Assembly (NCBI RefSeq): GCF_001553935.1
Contig: NZ_CP014232.1
Span: 1,488,001 to 1,552,000, forward strand
Direction: 5' to 3'
From: Actinomyces oris
GTDB lineage: Bacteria > Actinomycetota > Actinomycetes > Actinomycetales > Actinomycetaceae
DNA length: 64,000 nt
The position numbers and the translations under genes were made by a program. Below the pieces are notes generated by a model. That model worked only from the letters and a program-made list of their open reading frames with translations. It was not told where the DNA came from and ran no database searches. Shown here one piece after another: positions 55,571 to 64,000 of the stretch. The number at the start of each line of letters is the position of its first letter. Positions within the stretch are counted from its first letter, which is position 1.

Positions 55571-58149
55571 GACCGCAACCTCCTGGGGGGACGTGACCGC
55601 CTGCCGGCGGGATGGACGAGGGAGCGCGGGGACAGACGGGCCCATACCCGCCCCAGGCGCGAGCGCTCCGCCCCCATGCAGCGGACGATCGCATCTGAGG
55701 ATTCCCACAACTCCCCTAGAGCGTACGATGGCGGCTCCCCGGAGCTGAAGACCTGGGTGTCAACTGCTCCGGCGAATCGAGGCAGATCGACCTGCGGGAA
55801 GTGAGGAGCCAGCTGCGCAGCCGCCTCCCTCCGAGTGGCTCCCCACCCGGGGTAGCGTCCCAGGTCGCGGGCCCGGTCGAGGATCTCCTCCCAGGCCCCC
55901 AGGGCCTTACCGACACCGGTGCGTGCGCGCCGGCGGCGGCGGCGCCAGGCCTTCCACCCCAGGACCGAGCCTACGATCATCGTGATCGCCAGGATGGAAC
56001 CTCCGACGGCGATGACCGCGGTCGGCAGACCGCCCTTGTCCTTGTCCTGGGGGTCGTCGCGCTGCGGGTCCTCGTAGTTGGGGGGCAGCTGGGCCGGGTC
56101 CTCGTTGGGCAGCGGGGGCTGGAGGACGTTGGGCTCGGGGTTGGAGACCTTCTGGGTGGTCTGCTGCTGGGGAACCTGGTCGCGGTCCGGCGTGACGTCG
56201 AAGGACACCCAGCCCAGCCCCTCGAAGGGGATCTCCACCCAGGCCTTGACGTCCTCGCCGGTGACGGTCTTGGCATCGCCGTCGGTGGCCGGGTCGAAGC
56301 CCATGACGACGCGGGCCGGGATGTTGAGTGAGCGGCACATGAGCATCATGAGCACCGAGTACTGCTCGTCGTCGCCGATGAGGGAGTCGGCCTCCACCAT
56401 GGAGGCGATGCGGGCGGCCCCGTGCCCGGGTTGGGAGGGGCTCTTGGTGCCGTCGGAGTAGTAGCTCGTGCGCAGGCGCTGCTGGAGCGCCCGGATCTGA
56501 GCGATGGGGTTGGACTCGGCTCCGACGATCTCCTTGGCCAGGGAGGCCACCGACGACGGTACCTGCTCGACCGGTCCCAGTGAGGTCTGCGCCAGGGAGG
56601 CCTTGTTGAGGGAGGCCTCGGAGGGTGCGGTGTAGGGGGCGACCCGCTCGGTGAGAACGTCGCCCGAGGCCAGGCCGCTGGTGGCGATCCCGGTGGAGGA
56701 GAACTTGTCGTAGTACATGCCCTCGCGCAGGGCCGATTGACGTGGCCCGGAGGACTCGATGCGGATCGTCTCGGGCATGGTGGGCACCCAGGGGAAGCTG
56801 TAGTCCTCGATGGTCAGGGAGGAGGTCTGCTTGCGCCCGTCGAGCCGGCTGGCCGTCAGCTGGGTCTTGTCACCGATGCGCTCGAAGCGCGACTGCCCGT
56901 TCTCGTTCTGGCCGATGTGGGCCGACAGCCCGTCGTAGGAGTCCAGGGCGGCGATGCGGATGCGTCCGCCTGAGGGCAGGTTGATGGGCTTCATGAGCCG
57001 GGTGTGGGCCTTGTCGGTCTCCAGGGTGCGCACCAGGGACAGTGGGCTGGCGTACTCGGTCACGTCCAGCGGCGGCTGGAACAGGTCGCGCACCACCGTC
57101 CGGGAGGTGGGGACGGTGGGGGTGAGGACCATGGCGGCCAGGGAGGTGACCAGGAGCAGCACGGCGGCGATGACCGTCCCGCGCAGGGCCGCCCGACCCA
57201 GGTCCCCGGTGGAGCGGGCGCTCGTGGTGCCCGAGGTCGTCGAGAAGGAGTTCAGGTCCAGGGCCTCGACGACGTGACTGCGCCGCTGCCGCAGGGAACC
57301 GCAGGTCCACAGCGCCAGGATCCCGACGACGAACAGGACGCCCAGCACGGTGGGGCGCACGGCCTCCTGCCCACCCCAGCCGATGCCGACGGCGGGCAGG
57401 CAGGCCAGGATCAGGCCAGCCAGGACCTCACGGCCCGCCAGGATGAGGCGGGTCGCCAGCGCTGAGACCACCAGCCCGGTCAACCAGGGCAGCACCGTCA
57501 TGCCGCTGAAGGAGCTCAGCGGCATCGGCACGGTCAGGGCGTCTCGCCATACGGTGATCGTGGAGCCCAGCACCGTCTTGATCGCCGTCGTCCCGGAGCC
57601 GACATCGGTCAGCAGCCACGGGGCCACCAGGACGTGGACCAGTGCCAGGGCCGCCATGCTCGGCAGCACGGACAGGCGCAGGCGCGAGCAGACCAACGAG
57701 GTCAGGGCGCCAAAGAGTGCGCCGTAGCCGACGGCCAGGCAGCCTGCCACGGAGGCGAAGACCGGCAGGAAAGGGACCGCACCGATGGCGAGGATCCCGG
57801 CCATGAGGACCAGCTCGAGGGTCGCGGCCGCCAGCGTGGGCGGCTTGGTGCCGCGCCGGGGAGGCAGGAAGCGGCGGGCGGAGAGGGCCGGCCGGGAGGG
57901 GCGCGACAGGAGCGGGCCGGCGCCGGTGATCGAGCGGGCCCGACGCGTCGTCTCGTTGCTGTAGAGGCTGCGCGTGCGCGACGACGTCGCCGTCGACCAG
58001 GAGACGGACTCGTCCGAGCCGCTCAAGGGCGCGGCGGTGACCTGTGAGGGGGCCTCGGCCGGAGAGGACGCCCCGGCCGGCGAGGCGCCCGAGATCGGGG
58101 AGCCCGCGGTGCGGGGGGAGGCGGTGGTGAGGGTCGTCGTGGGGGTCAT
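55567..58149 (-). CDS. Transglutaminase-like membrane protein with apparent loss of catalytic residues
   Basis: This is an 860-residue protein. A 105-residue Ser/Ala/Arg-rich cytoplasmic tail leads to six or seven membrane helices (about 108-270 and 325-345). An extracellular domain of some 350 residues follows, with a TgpA/transglutaminase core near 570-650. There 'LIGDDEQYSVLMMLMCRSLN' aligns with the usual 'GDCDEFA' segment, so the nucleophile Cys is an Asp. 'EDVKAWVEI' replaces the usual 'H-x-W', so the His is a Lys. 'VSFDVTPDRD' keeps the final Asp. A last membrane helix (about 718-740) leads to a cytoplasmic tail. It sits between DUF58 and RDD-FHA genes with four-base overlaps on both sides. 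It is likely a structural or binding pseudo-enzyme. Confidence 0.88.
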   Translation of the reverse strand: MTPTTTLTTASPRTAGSPISGASPAGASSPAEAPSQVTAAPLSGSDESVSWSTATSSRTRSLYSNETTRRARSITGAGPLLSRPSRPALSARRFLPPRRGTKPPTLAAATLELVLMAGILAIGAVPFLPVFASVAGCLAVGYGALFGALTSLVCSRLRLSVLPSMAALALVHVLVAPWLLTDVGSGTTAIKTVLGSTITVWRDALTVPMPLSSFSGMTVLPWLTGLVVSALATRLILAGREVLAGLILACLPAVGIGWGGQEAVRPTVLGVLFVVGILALWTCGSLRQRRSHVVEALDLNSFSTTSGTTSARSTGDLGRAALRGTVIAAVLLLVTSLAAMVLTPTVPTSRTVVRDLFQPPLDVTEYASPLSLVRTLETDKAHTRLMKPINLPSGGRIRIAALDSYDGLSAHIGQNENGQSRFERIGDKTQLTASRLDGRKQTSSLTIEDYSFPWVPTMPETIRIESSGPRQSALREGMYYDKFSSTGIATSGLASGDVLTERVAPYTAPSEASLNKASLAQTSLGPVEQVPSSVASLAKEIVGAESNPIAQIRALQQRLRTSYYSDGTKSPSQPGHGAARIASMVEADSLIGDDEQYSVLMMLMCRSLNIPARVVMGFDPATDGDAKTVTGEDVKAWVEIPFEGLGWVSFDVTPDRDQVPQQQTTQKVSNPEPNVLQPPLPNEDPAQLPPNYEDPQRDDPQDKDKGGLPTAVIAVGGSILAITMIVGSVLGWKAWRRRRRRARTGVGKALGAWEEILDRARDLGRYPGWGATRREAAAQLAPHFPQVDLPRFAGAVDTQVFSSGEPPSYALGELWESSDAIVRCMGAERSRLGRVWARLSPRSLVHPAGRRSRPPRRLRS

Positions 58150-59534
58150 AGTGCTCGCCTCAGGGCGGTGGGAAGCTGCTCAAGACGGTCCATGTCCACG
58201 ACCGGCATGGTTCCGGCGTGGTGGCGCGACAGGCCGTGCTGGCCCGCGCGCAGGGCAACGGTCACCATGGGCAGCGGGGCGAAGCCGCGAGCCCGGGCCA
58301 GCACGGCGCGGTCCACCTGTTGGCCGGTGACGAGGACGACGATAGAGGCATCGGGGTGCGCCGTGCAGGCGTGTCGCACCAGGAGGTCACAGCCGAAGTC
58401 GTCCTCACCGGTGCTCAGCAGGCAGGACGTGTCCAGCATCCGCAGGGCGGAGGAGGTGGGCAGGGCCCCGATCTGGGTGATGAAGCGGACCTCGCGCCCG
58501 TCCTGGATCGCGTCCATGGCCAGTGAGCAGGCGATGGACACCGCGGTCTCGAAGTCCTCCTCGCCGGCATAGTCCTCCTGGCGGGTGGACAGCAGGACGA
58601 GCAGGCTGGAACGGCGGGTCTCCTCGAACTGACGCACCATGAGCCGGCCGGTGCGGGCCGTGGTGCGCCAGTGGACGTTGCGCCGGTCATCGCCGGGGAC
58701 GTACTCGCGCAGGGCGTGGAAGGCGACGTCGGAGCTGGACAGGTCCTGTGTGACGGCGCCCTCGATGTCCCGCAGGACACCGTGCAGGACCGTGCCCAGG
58801 CGCACGGTGCGCGGGTGGATGTGGATATGCTGCGGGGTGCTTAGGGAGCGCTCGCGCTGAAGCAGCCCCACCGGATCGCGCTGGACCGCCAGGACCGGGC
58901 CGACGGTGACGATGCCGCGGCGCTGCGTGGGCAGGACGAAGCCGCGCTCGTGGACGGCCCCGGGGGTCAGGGTCGGCACGACGAAGACGGCGCGCCCCGG
59001 CCCCACCGGCATCTCCATGCGCGAGGGAAGCAGCGGCCGGGTGCGGGGGTTGGTGACGGTCAGGCGGATGAGGGCATGGTCGCCCACGGTGACGCGGGGC
59101 TCGAGGAGGTTGTGGTTGACCGAGTAGCCGCGGCGGGGGATGAGCCACAGCCAGGCGCTCACCGCGACGATGCCGACGGCGGCCGCGGCGCTCCACGCCT
59201 CCTGCCAGCCCATGACGGCCCCGGTCAGTCCGCACGCCGCCAGCAGCACCAGGCTGCCCCATCCGATCGGGGTCACGGTGTGCATCAGCCAGCGCAGTGG
59301 CCGCAGCGCCGCCGCGGCCAGTGCGGTCAGTGCGGTCAGCCGGGACTGCGAGGGCCTGGCGCTCAGGGCCTCGCTCGCGGAGGTCGACGACGCGGCCGAC
59401 GACGCGGACTGCGCGGACGCCGGCGTCCCCGAGGATGTCGGGGCCGCGGCGGAGGAGGTGGATGCGCCGGACCGGCCCGCCGAGCCCGGACGGGCCTGGC
59501 GGGCAGGTTTCTTTGACGTCGTCTGAGGCGTCAT
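58146..59534 (-). CDS. DUF58 protein
   Basis: This is a 462-residue protein. The N-terminus is Ser/Ala-rich and disordered for 70 residues. Two membrane helices (about 98-145, 'IGWGSLVLLAACGLTGAVM' and 'SAAAAVGIVAVSAWLWLIP') are followed by a beta-rich region 'LLEPRVTVGDHALIRLTVTN' and then the DUF58 signature 'YVPGDDRRNVHWRTTARTG' (about 276-294) with 'LMVRQFEETRRSSLLVLL'. The remainder is a von Willebrand A-like fold lacking a perfect metal site. DUF58 proteins act with MoxR ATPases and TgpA-like proteins in many bacteria, probably in assembly or quality control of envelope complexes. It starts six bases after the MoxR stop and overlaps the next gene by four bases. Confidence 0.9.
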   Translation of the reverse strand: MTPQTTSKKPARQARPGSAGRSGASTSSAAAPTSSGTPASAQSASSAASSTSASEALSARPSQSRLTALTALAAAALRPLRWLMHTVTPIGWGSLVLLAACGLTGAVMGWQEAWSAAAAVGIVAVSAWLWLIPRRGYSVNHNLLEPRVTVGDHALIRLTVTNPRTRPLLPSRMEMPVGPGRAVFVVPTLTPGAVHERGFVLPTQRRGIVTVGPVLAVQRDPVGLLQRERSLSTPQHIHIHPRTVRLGTVLHGVLRDIEGAVTQDLSSSDVAFHALREYVPGDDRRNVHWRTTARTGRLMVRQFEETRRSSLLVLLSTRQEDYAGEEDFETAVSIACSLAMDAIQDGREVRFITQIGALPTSSALRMLDTSCLLSTGEDDFGCDLLVRHACTAHPDASIVVLVTGQQVDRAVLARARGFAPLPMVTVALRAGQHGLSRHHAGTMPVVDMDRLEQLPTALRRAL

Positions 59535-59539
59535 GCGGT

Positions 59540-60505
<966 letters not shown>

Positions 60506-60585
60506 GGAATCAATGATCCTTCGGGTGGAGAGAGGTGGGTGTGTGACTTGTTGCGTACTGGGCATCGATCCGGTTAATGAACCGG

Positions 60586-63500
60586 TTATTGCTGGGTGCA
60601 GGTGATGGTCTGGTCCCAGTTCGGCGTCCTGTGCGGGAACGTGTGTCGGGCGTAGCCGTTCTTGTCGAGAGCGATCTCCTCCTCGTTCCAGGCAGGCTGC
60701 CAGTTCCAGGTGTCCCAGTACCAGTAGCCGCAGGACACGGTGCTGTTGGGGTTTCCGGAGATGTCGAAGACCATCTGGTAGCAGGTGCCCCAGGGGCCGA
60801 AGGGGTGGCACCTCTGCGTGTAGTCCACGTAGAACTGCTGCTCAGTGCCGACCGGGTAGGCCTGCTTCTTGTCAGCGTCATCATCGTCGTCATCGTTGTC
60901 GTGCTTGGACGGCCGGGTGACGGTGTCGCAGCCCCACTCGGAGGTACCGGCGTTGGTCCGGGCCCGCACGCACCAGGTGAGCGACTCACCGCGCTTGAGC
61001 TTGCCGTCATAGGTGTCACCGATCTCGACGTTCTCCACGGACTTGCCGCCGTCGTCGGTCTGCTCGTACTCGGCGCCGGCGCCGCTGTTGGCCCCGGGGT
61101 TCCAGGAGCAGGAGACCTTCTTCTGCTTCTTGCCGGTGAGCTCACAGCTGACCGAGGGAGCCGACGGCGGGCCGTAGGGCGCCACCGGCGAGGAGGCGAC
61201 GACGTCGGAGTACTGGCCGCCGCCGTTGGTGCGGGCGTAGACGGTGTAGGCATGCCCGTCAGTCAGTCCCCGGATGGTCGAGGAGCTGGTCCAGGTGACC
61301 TGATCGACGGAGTACTCCACCGTCAGCTCGCCCACGCTCCAGCCGTTGCCGGCGCGGGGTGAGGCACTCACGGACAGCTCGCCGCTGTTGCCGGTGGCCT
61401 TGACGGCCGGGGTCGACGGCGTTAGCGGGGTCGGCTTGTAGGCGTAGCTGGCCTGGCCCGAGGTCTTGGTGCCGTGACCGTTGTCGGCCTCGACCCAGAA
61501 GGTCCAGGTCCCGCGCGAGACCGAGACCGTGGTGGAGGTGGCTCCTCCCACGTTCTTGGAGTCGCTGGTGTGCCCGTTGGAGTAGTGCAGCGTGTAGCTC
61601 ACGGGGCTGCCGTTGCCGTTAGCGGCTTGCCAGCCGATGGTGACCGTGTCCCCGTTGGGGGTGATGACGGGAGTCCCGGGGGTGCCGGGCTCGCCGTAGG
61701 GCGTCACCGAGTTGGACGGGGAGGACCACTCCGAGACCGTCCCCTGGCTGGACCTGGAGCGCACCTGAGCGGTGTAGGCGCGTCCCGGGGCGACGTCGAA
61801 GGAGGCCGAGCTCCCGGAGACGCCCGTCTGCACGCTGCCGTCCGACAGGCGCACGTCATAGGTCGTCGTGCCCCCGAAGGGGTCGTCCACCTCGGTCCAG
61901 GTGGCGGTGACCTTGCCCGAGCCGGCTGTCAGTGTTGGCGCAGCCGGGGTCTTAGCGGTGGCGTTGTGCTGGTAGGACACCGTCGCGGCCTCGGAGTCGC
62001 CGTACTTGTTGGTGGCCACGACCTGGATGCTGTAGCTCTGACCGGGCGTCAGGCCGCTGATGAGGCAGTTCGAGGTCGAGCAGGACTGCTCGGTGCCGTT
62101 GACACTGACCTTGTAGCCGGTGATGGGGGAGCCGTTGGCGGAGCCGTCGGCCCAGGACACGCGTGCCGAGTCGGCGCCCACGGGGGCCACGCTCACCCCG
62201 GAGGGGGCGGCGGGGGCCACCCCACCGACCTGCACGGTGATGGTGCCGGTGACGGCCCGGGACTCCGAGCCGGTGGAGTCCAGCACCTTGTACTGCGCGG
62301 TGATGGTGCCGTGGAACCCGCTGTTGGGGGTGATCGTCACGGTGGTTCCCGAGGCGCTGATCGAGCCCTGGCCGGAGGTGATCGTCGGGGTGCCGGACAG
62401 GGTGATCGGCTTGTCCGGGAAGGGGTTGCTCACCGCCTTGGACACGTCGGTGCTGACCGCCTCGCCGTTGCGGGACTCCAGGTTGATCGGGGCGGTGGTC
62501 ATGCGGGGCTTGTTGGAGGCGCTGACCCGCACAGGCAGGGAGGCGCTCACCGGCGGGTTGACGCCGTCGGAGACCGTGATCGGGATGGAGCCCGTGGTGC
62601 CCTCGGCGGTCTTGTCGGAGGCCTTGACCGACAGCGTCGAGCCGCTCAGGGAGATCTCGAATCCCGCGGGGGCGGGACCGGCCTGGAAGGAGAGCTTGTC
62701 ACTCGGGTCGGGGTCGGTGGCCATGGCTGCCAGATTGGCCGTCACGGCCCCCTCGCCGGGGGCCACCGTTACCTCGGTGGGGGTGAAGGTCGGCGGCCGG
62801 TTCGTCGAGGACTCCACGATGATCGGCAGCGTGAGCGTCGAGCTCAGGGCGTCCGAACCGGTGCCGTCGGCCACGGTGAAGGTCACCGAGGTCTGCCCGG
62901 TGAAGCCCGAGTCGGGGGTGAAGGACAGCGTGGACCCGCCCGAGGCGACCTTGGCGTCCTTGGTGCCCTTGGCCATGTGGATGGAGGAGGTGTCCGAGAT
63001 GACGGGCTTGGTGCCCTCTCGGGTGAGGATGTAGGAGGACAGGCTGATGTCGGTGGTCTTGTCCGCCAGCACCCGGGCGGGCACGGCCGAGGGGTTGATG
63101 CGGGGCCGCAGGGCCGAGCGGGCCGGCACCACGACGACGGCGTGGCCGGTCAGCCCGTCGGCGTCGGTGATCGTGTAGAGCACGAGCCGCTGGGTCTCGC
63201 CCACCGTGAGGCTCAGGGAGTCCTTGCCCACCTCGACGTCGGGGTCGGAGGAGGACAGCTTGAGGTCCCACGGCGAGCCGTCGGTGTCCTTGTCGTTGTC
63301 CAGGACCGGGACGGTGACCTTGCCATTGGCGTCGACCTGGTCGACGGTGACGTAGTCGTCCACGCCCACCGGGTTGGCCAGGGGTGCGTTGTTCGAGACC
63401 TGGACGGTGACGGTGCCGGTGTCGGTGCCGCCGCGTCCGTCGGAGACGGTGTAGGTGACCGAGTGGTTGCCCTCCTTCTCCGGCAGGTCGAGCACCAGGC

Positions 63501-64000
63501 GGCCGGCGCGGGTGGACACGCCCAGGGAGGGGTCGGAGGAGACCGGGTCGCCCTCCAGGGACAGGCTGTCGCCGTCAGTGTCCAGGTCGTTGGACAGCAC
63601 GTCCACGGCCACGGTGCGTCCGGGCTTGGCCACGACCAGGTCGTCGGTGGCCACCGGGGCCACGTTGAGGGGCGAGGCCTGGGCGACGCCCACCCGGACC
63701 GTACCGGTGGCCTGGGCCCCGAAGCGGTCCTCGACGACGTAGGTGAAGGTGTCGGTGCCGGTGGCCCCCTCGGAGGGCGTGTAGGTCAGCCACGAGGAGT
63801 TGATCTCCACCGAGCCCAAGGAGGGGGCCTGGTTGAGGCCCACGAGGCTCACCGAGTCGCCGTCGGGATCGATGCCGTCCAGCGGCACGGTGATGTTCGT
63901 GGCCGAGCCGGCCAGGGTGCGGGCCTCCAGGTTGCGCGGTGAGGGCGCGGAGTTGTGCTCGGCGTCCTGGGCGCGCACCTCTACGGTGAGAATGCCCGAG
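60586..64000 (-). CDS. Giant Ig-like/fibronectin III surface protein, C-terminal part (runs off right edge)
   Basis: This is at least 1,137 residues, and the frame is still open at 64000. From the N-terminal side, about six bacterial Ig/cadherin-like repeats are visible ('DPDGDSVSLVGLNQAPSLGS', 'PVATDDLVVAKPGRTVAVDV', 'GRGGTDTGTVTVQV'). Four or five fibronectin type III domains follow ('APSGVSVAPVGADSARVSWA', 'TPGTPVITPNGDTVTIGWQA'). A Trp/Cys-rich C-terminal module 'SCGYWYWDTWNWQPAWNEEE' ends the chain. No LPxTG or membrane anchor is seen at the C-terminus, so anchoring must be N-terminal. It starts the operon with MoxR and DUF58 and corresponds to Fn3 of PFNA clusters. A role in adhesion or in sensing surface contacts is inferred. 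Confidence 0.88.
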   Translation of the reverse strand, partial: SGILTVEVRAQDAEHNSAPSPRNLEARTLAGSATNITVPLDGIDPDGDSVSLVGLNQAPSLGSVEINSSWLTYTPSEGATGTDTFTYVVEDRFGAQATGTVRVGVAQASPLNVAPVATDDLVVAKPGRTVAVDVLSNDLDTDGDSLSLEGDPVSSDPSLGVSTRAGRLVLDLPEKEGNHSVTYTVSDGRGGTDTGTVTVQVSNNAPLANPVGVDDYVTVDQVDANGKVTVPVLDNDKDTDGSPWDLKLSSSDPDVEVGKDSLSLTVGETQRLVLYTITDADGLTGHAVVVVPARSALRPRINPSAVPARVLADKTTDISLSSYILTREGTKPVISDTSSIHMAKGTKDAKVASGGSTLSFTPDSGFTGQTSVTFTVADGTGSDALSSTLTLPIIVESSTNRPPTFTPTEVTVAPGEGAVTANLAAMATDPDPSDKLSFQAGPAPAGFEISLSGSTLSVKASDKTAEGTTGSIPITVSDGVNPPVSASLPVRVSASNKPRMTTAPINLESRNGEAVSTDVSKAVSNPFPDKPITLSGTPTITSGQGSISASGTTVTITPNSGFHGTITAQYKVLDSTGSESRAVTGTITVQVGGVAPAAPSGVSVAPVGADSARVSWADGSANGSPITGYKVSVNGTEQSCSTSNCLISGLTPGQSYSIQVVATNKYGDSEAATVSYQHNATAKTPAAPTLTAGSGKVTATWTEVDDPFGGTTTYDVRLSDGSVQTGVSGSSASFDVAPGRAYTAQVRSRSSQGTVSEWSSPSNSVTPYGEPGTPGTPVITPNGDTVTIGWQAANGNGSPVSYTLHYSNGHTSDSKNVGGATSTTVSVSRGTWTFWVEADNGHGTKTSGQASYAYKPTPLTPSTPAVKATGNSGELSVSASPRAGNGWSVGELTVEYSVDQVTWTSSSTIRGLTDGHAYTVYARTNGGGQYSDVVASSPVAPYGPPSAPSVSCELTGKKQKKVSCSWNPGANSGAGAEYEQTDDGGKSVENVEIGDTYDGKLKRGESLTWCVRARTNAGTSEWGCDTVTRPSKHDNDDDDDDADKKQAYPVGTEQQFYVDYTQRCHPFGPWGTCYQMVFDISGNPNSTVSCGYWYWDTWNWQPAWNEEEIALDKNGYARHTFPHRTPNWDQTITCTQQ

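Noticed and set aside
61474..63942. An 822-codon open frame on the plus strand
   Set aside because: It is the exact antisense of the Ig/Fn3 gene. Its Gly/Val/Asp/Arg-rich monotonous composition is the usual mirror of high-GC codon use, and it has no ribosome site or domain.

Overview
The window is high-GC actinobacterial DNA. The gene content and order point to the genus Actinomyces or a close relative in the Actinomycetaceae: a Glp/GlpR-type division locus, the metG-tatD-rpf-rsmA-ispE-uup order, G5-Rpf cell-wall enzymes, protein O-mannosyltransferase, polyphosphate glucokinase and an rrn operon with no spacer tRNA. Species cannot be fixed by eye.

Layout. (1) 1-3907 is the right end of an integrated mobile element, lower in GC than the rest. 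It holds an FtsK-like transfer ATPase running off the left edge, a coupled small protein, a small HTH protein, a decayed small membrane-protein gene and a rolling-circle initiator. It ends at a 42-base 3' fragment of tRNA-Arg(CCT), the attachment site. No integrase is visible, so the intact tRNA and the integrase are expected to the left. (2) 4093-13246 holds a very large helicase/nuclease-like protein whose catalytic motifs look eroded and whose 5' end looks frameshifted, then mscL, a SAF-domain protein, 5-formyltetrahydrofolate cyclo-ligase, a MoeA/Glp protein and a GNAT. (3) 13500-23392 holds SepX/GlpR, tRNA-Ala(CGC), a deacetylase plus glycosyltransferase pair likely to make a deacetylated beta-glycan, an ArsR/MFS pair bracketed by two near-identical 68-bp palindromes, an OPT transporter and ppgK. 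(4) 23393-29480 is a complete 16S-23S-5S operon. (5) 29648-46845 holds a LysR/EamA/NAD(P)-binding group, O-mannosyltransferase divergent from rsmI, pncA, a glutamine-rich membrane protein, metG, tatD, two G5-domain wall enzymes, rsmA, ispE and an ABC-F protein.

(6) 46968-64000 is the most distinctive region: two convergent gene sets that together resemble the kinase/FHA/fibronectin clusters known from bifidobacteria (PFNA). The plus set is RDD-FHA protein, zinc-ribbon FHA protein and membrane Ser/Thr kinase. The minus set is giant Ig/Fn3 surface protein (runs off the right edge), MoxR ATPase, DUF58 protein, transglutaminase-like membrane protein and large RDD-FHA protein. The transglutaminase-like protein appears to lack its catalytic Cys and His, and the zinc-ribbon FHA protein carries a duplicated 15-residue motif that may be a phosphorylation and FHA-docking site. 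My reading is a surface-sensing, phosphothreonine-switched membrane assembly.

A recurring regulatory theme is a -10-like hexamer placed 6-9 bases before the start codon, with no ribosome binding site, at about ten genes. This suggests frequent leaderless transcripts. All calls come from reading the sequence; no database search was run.
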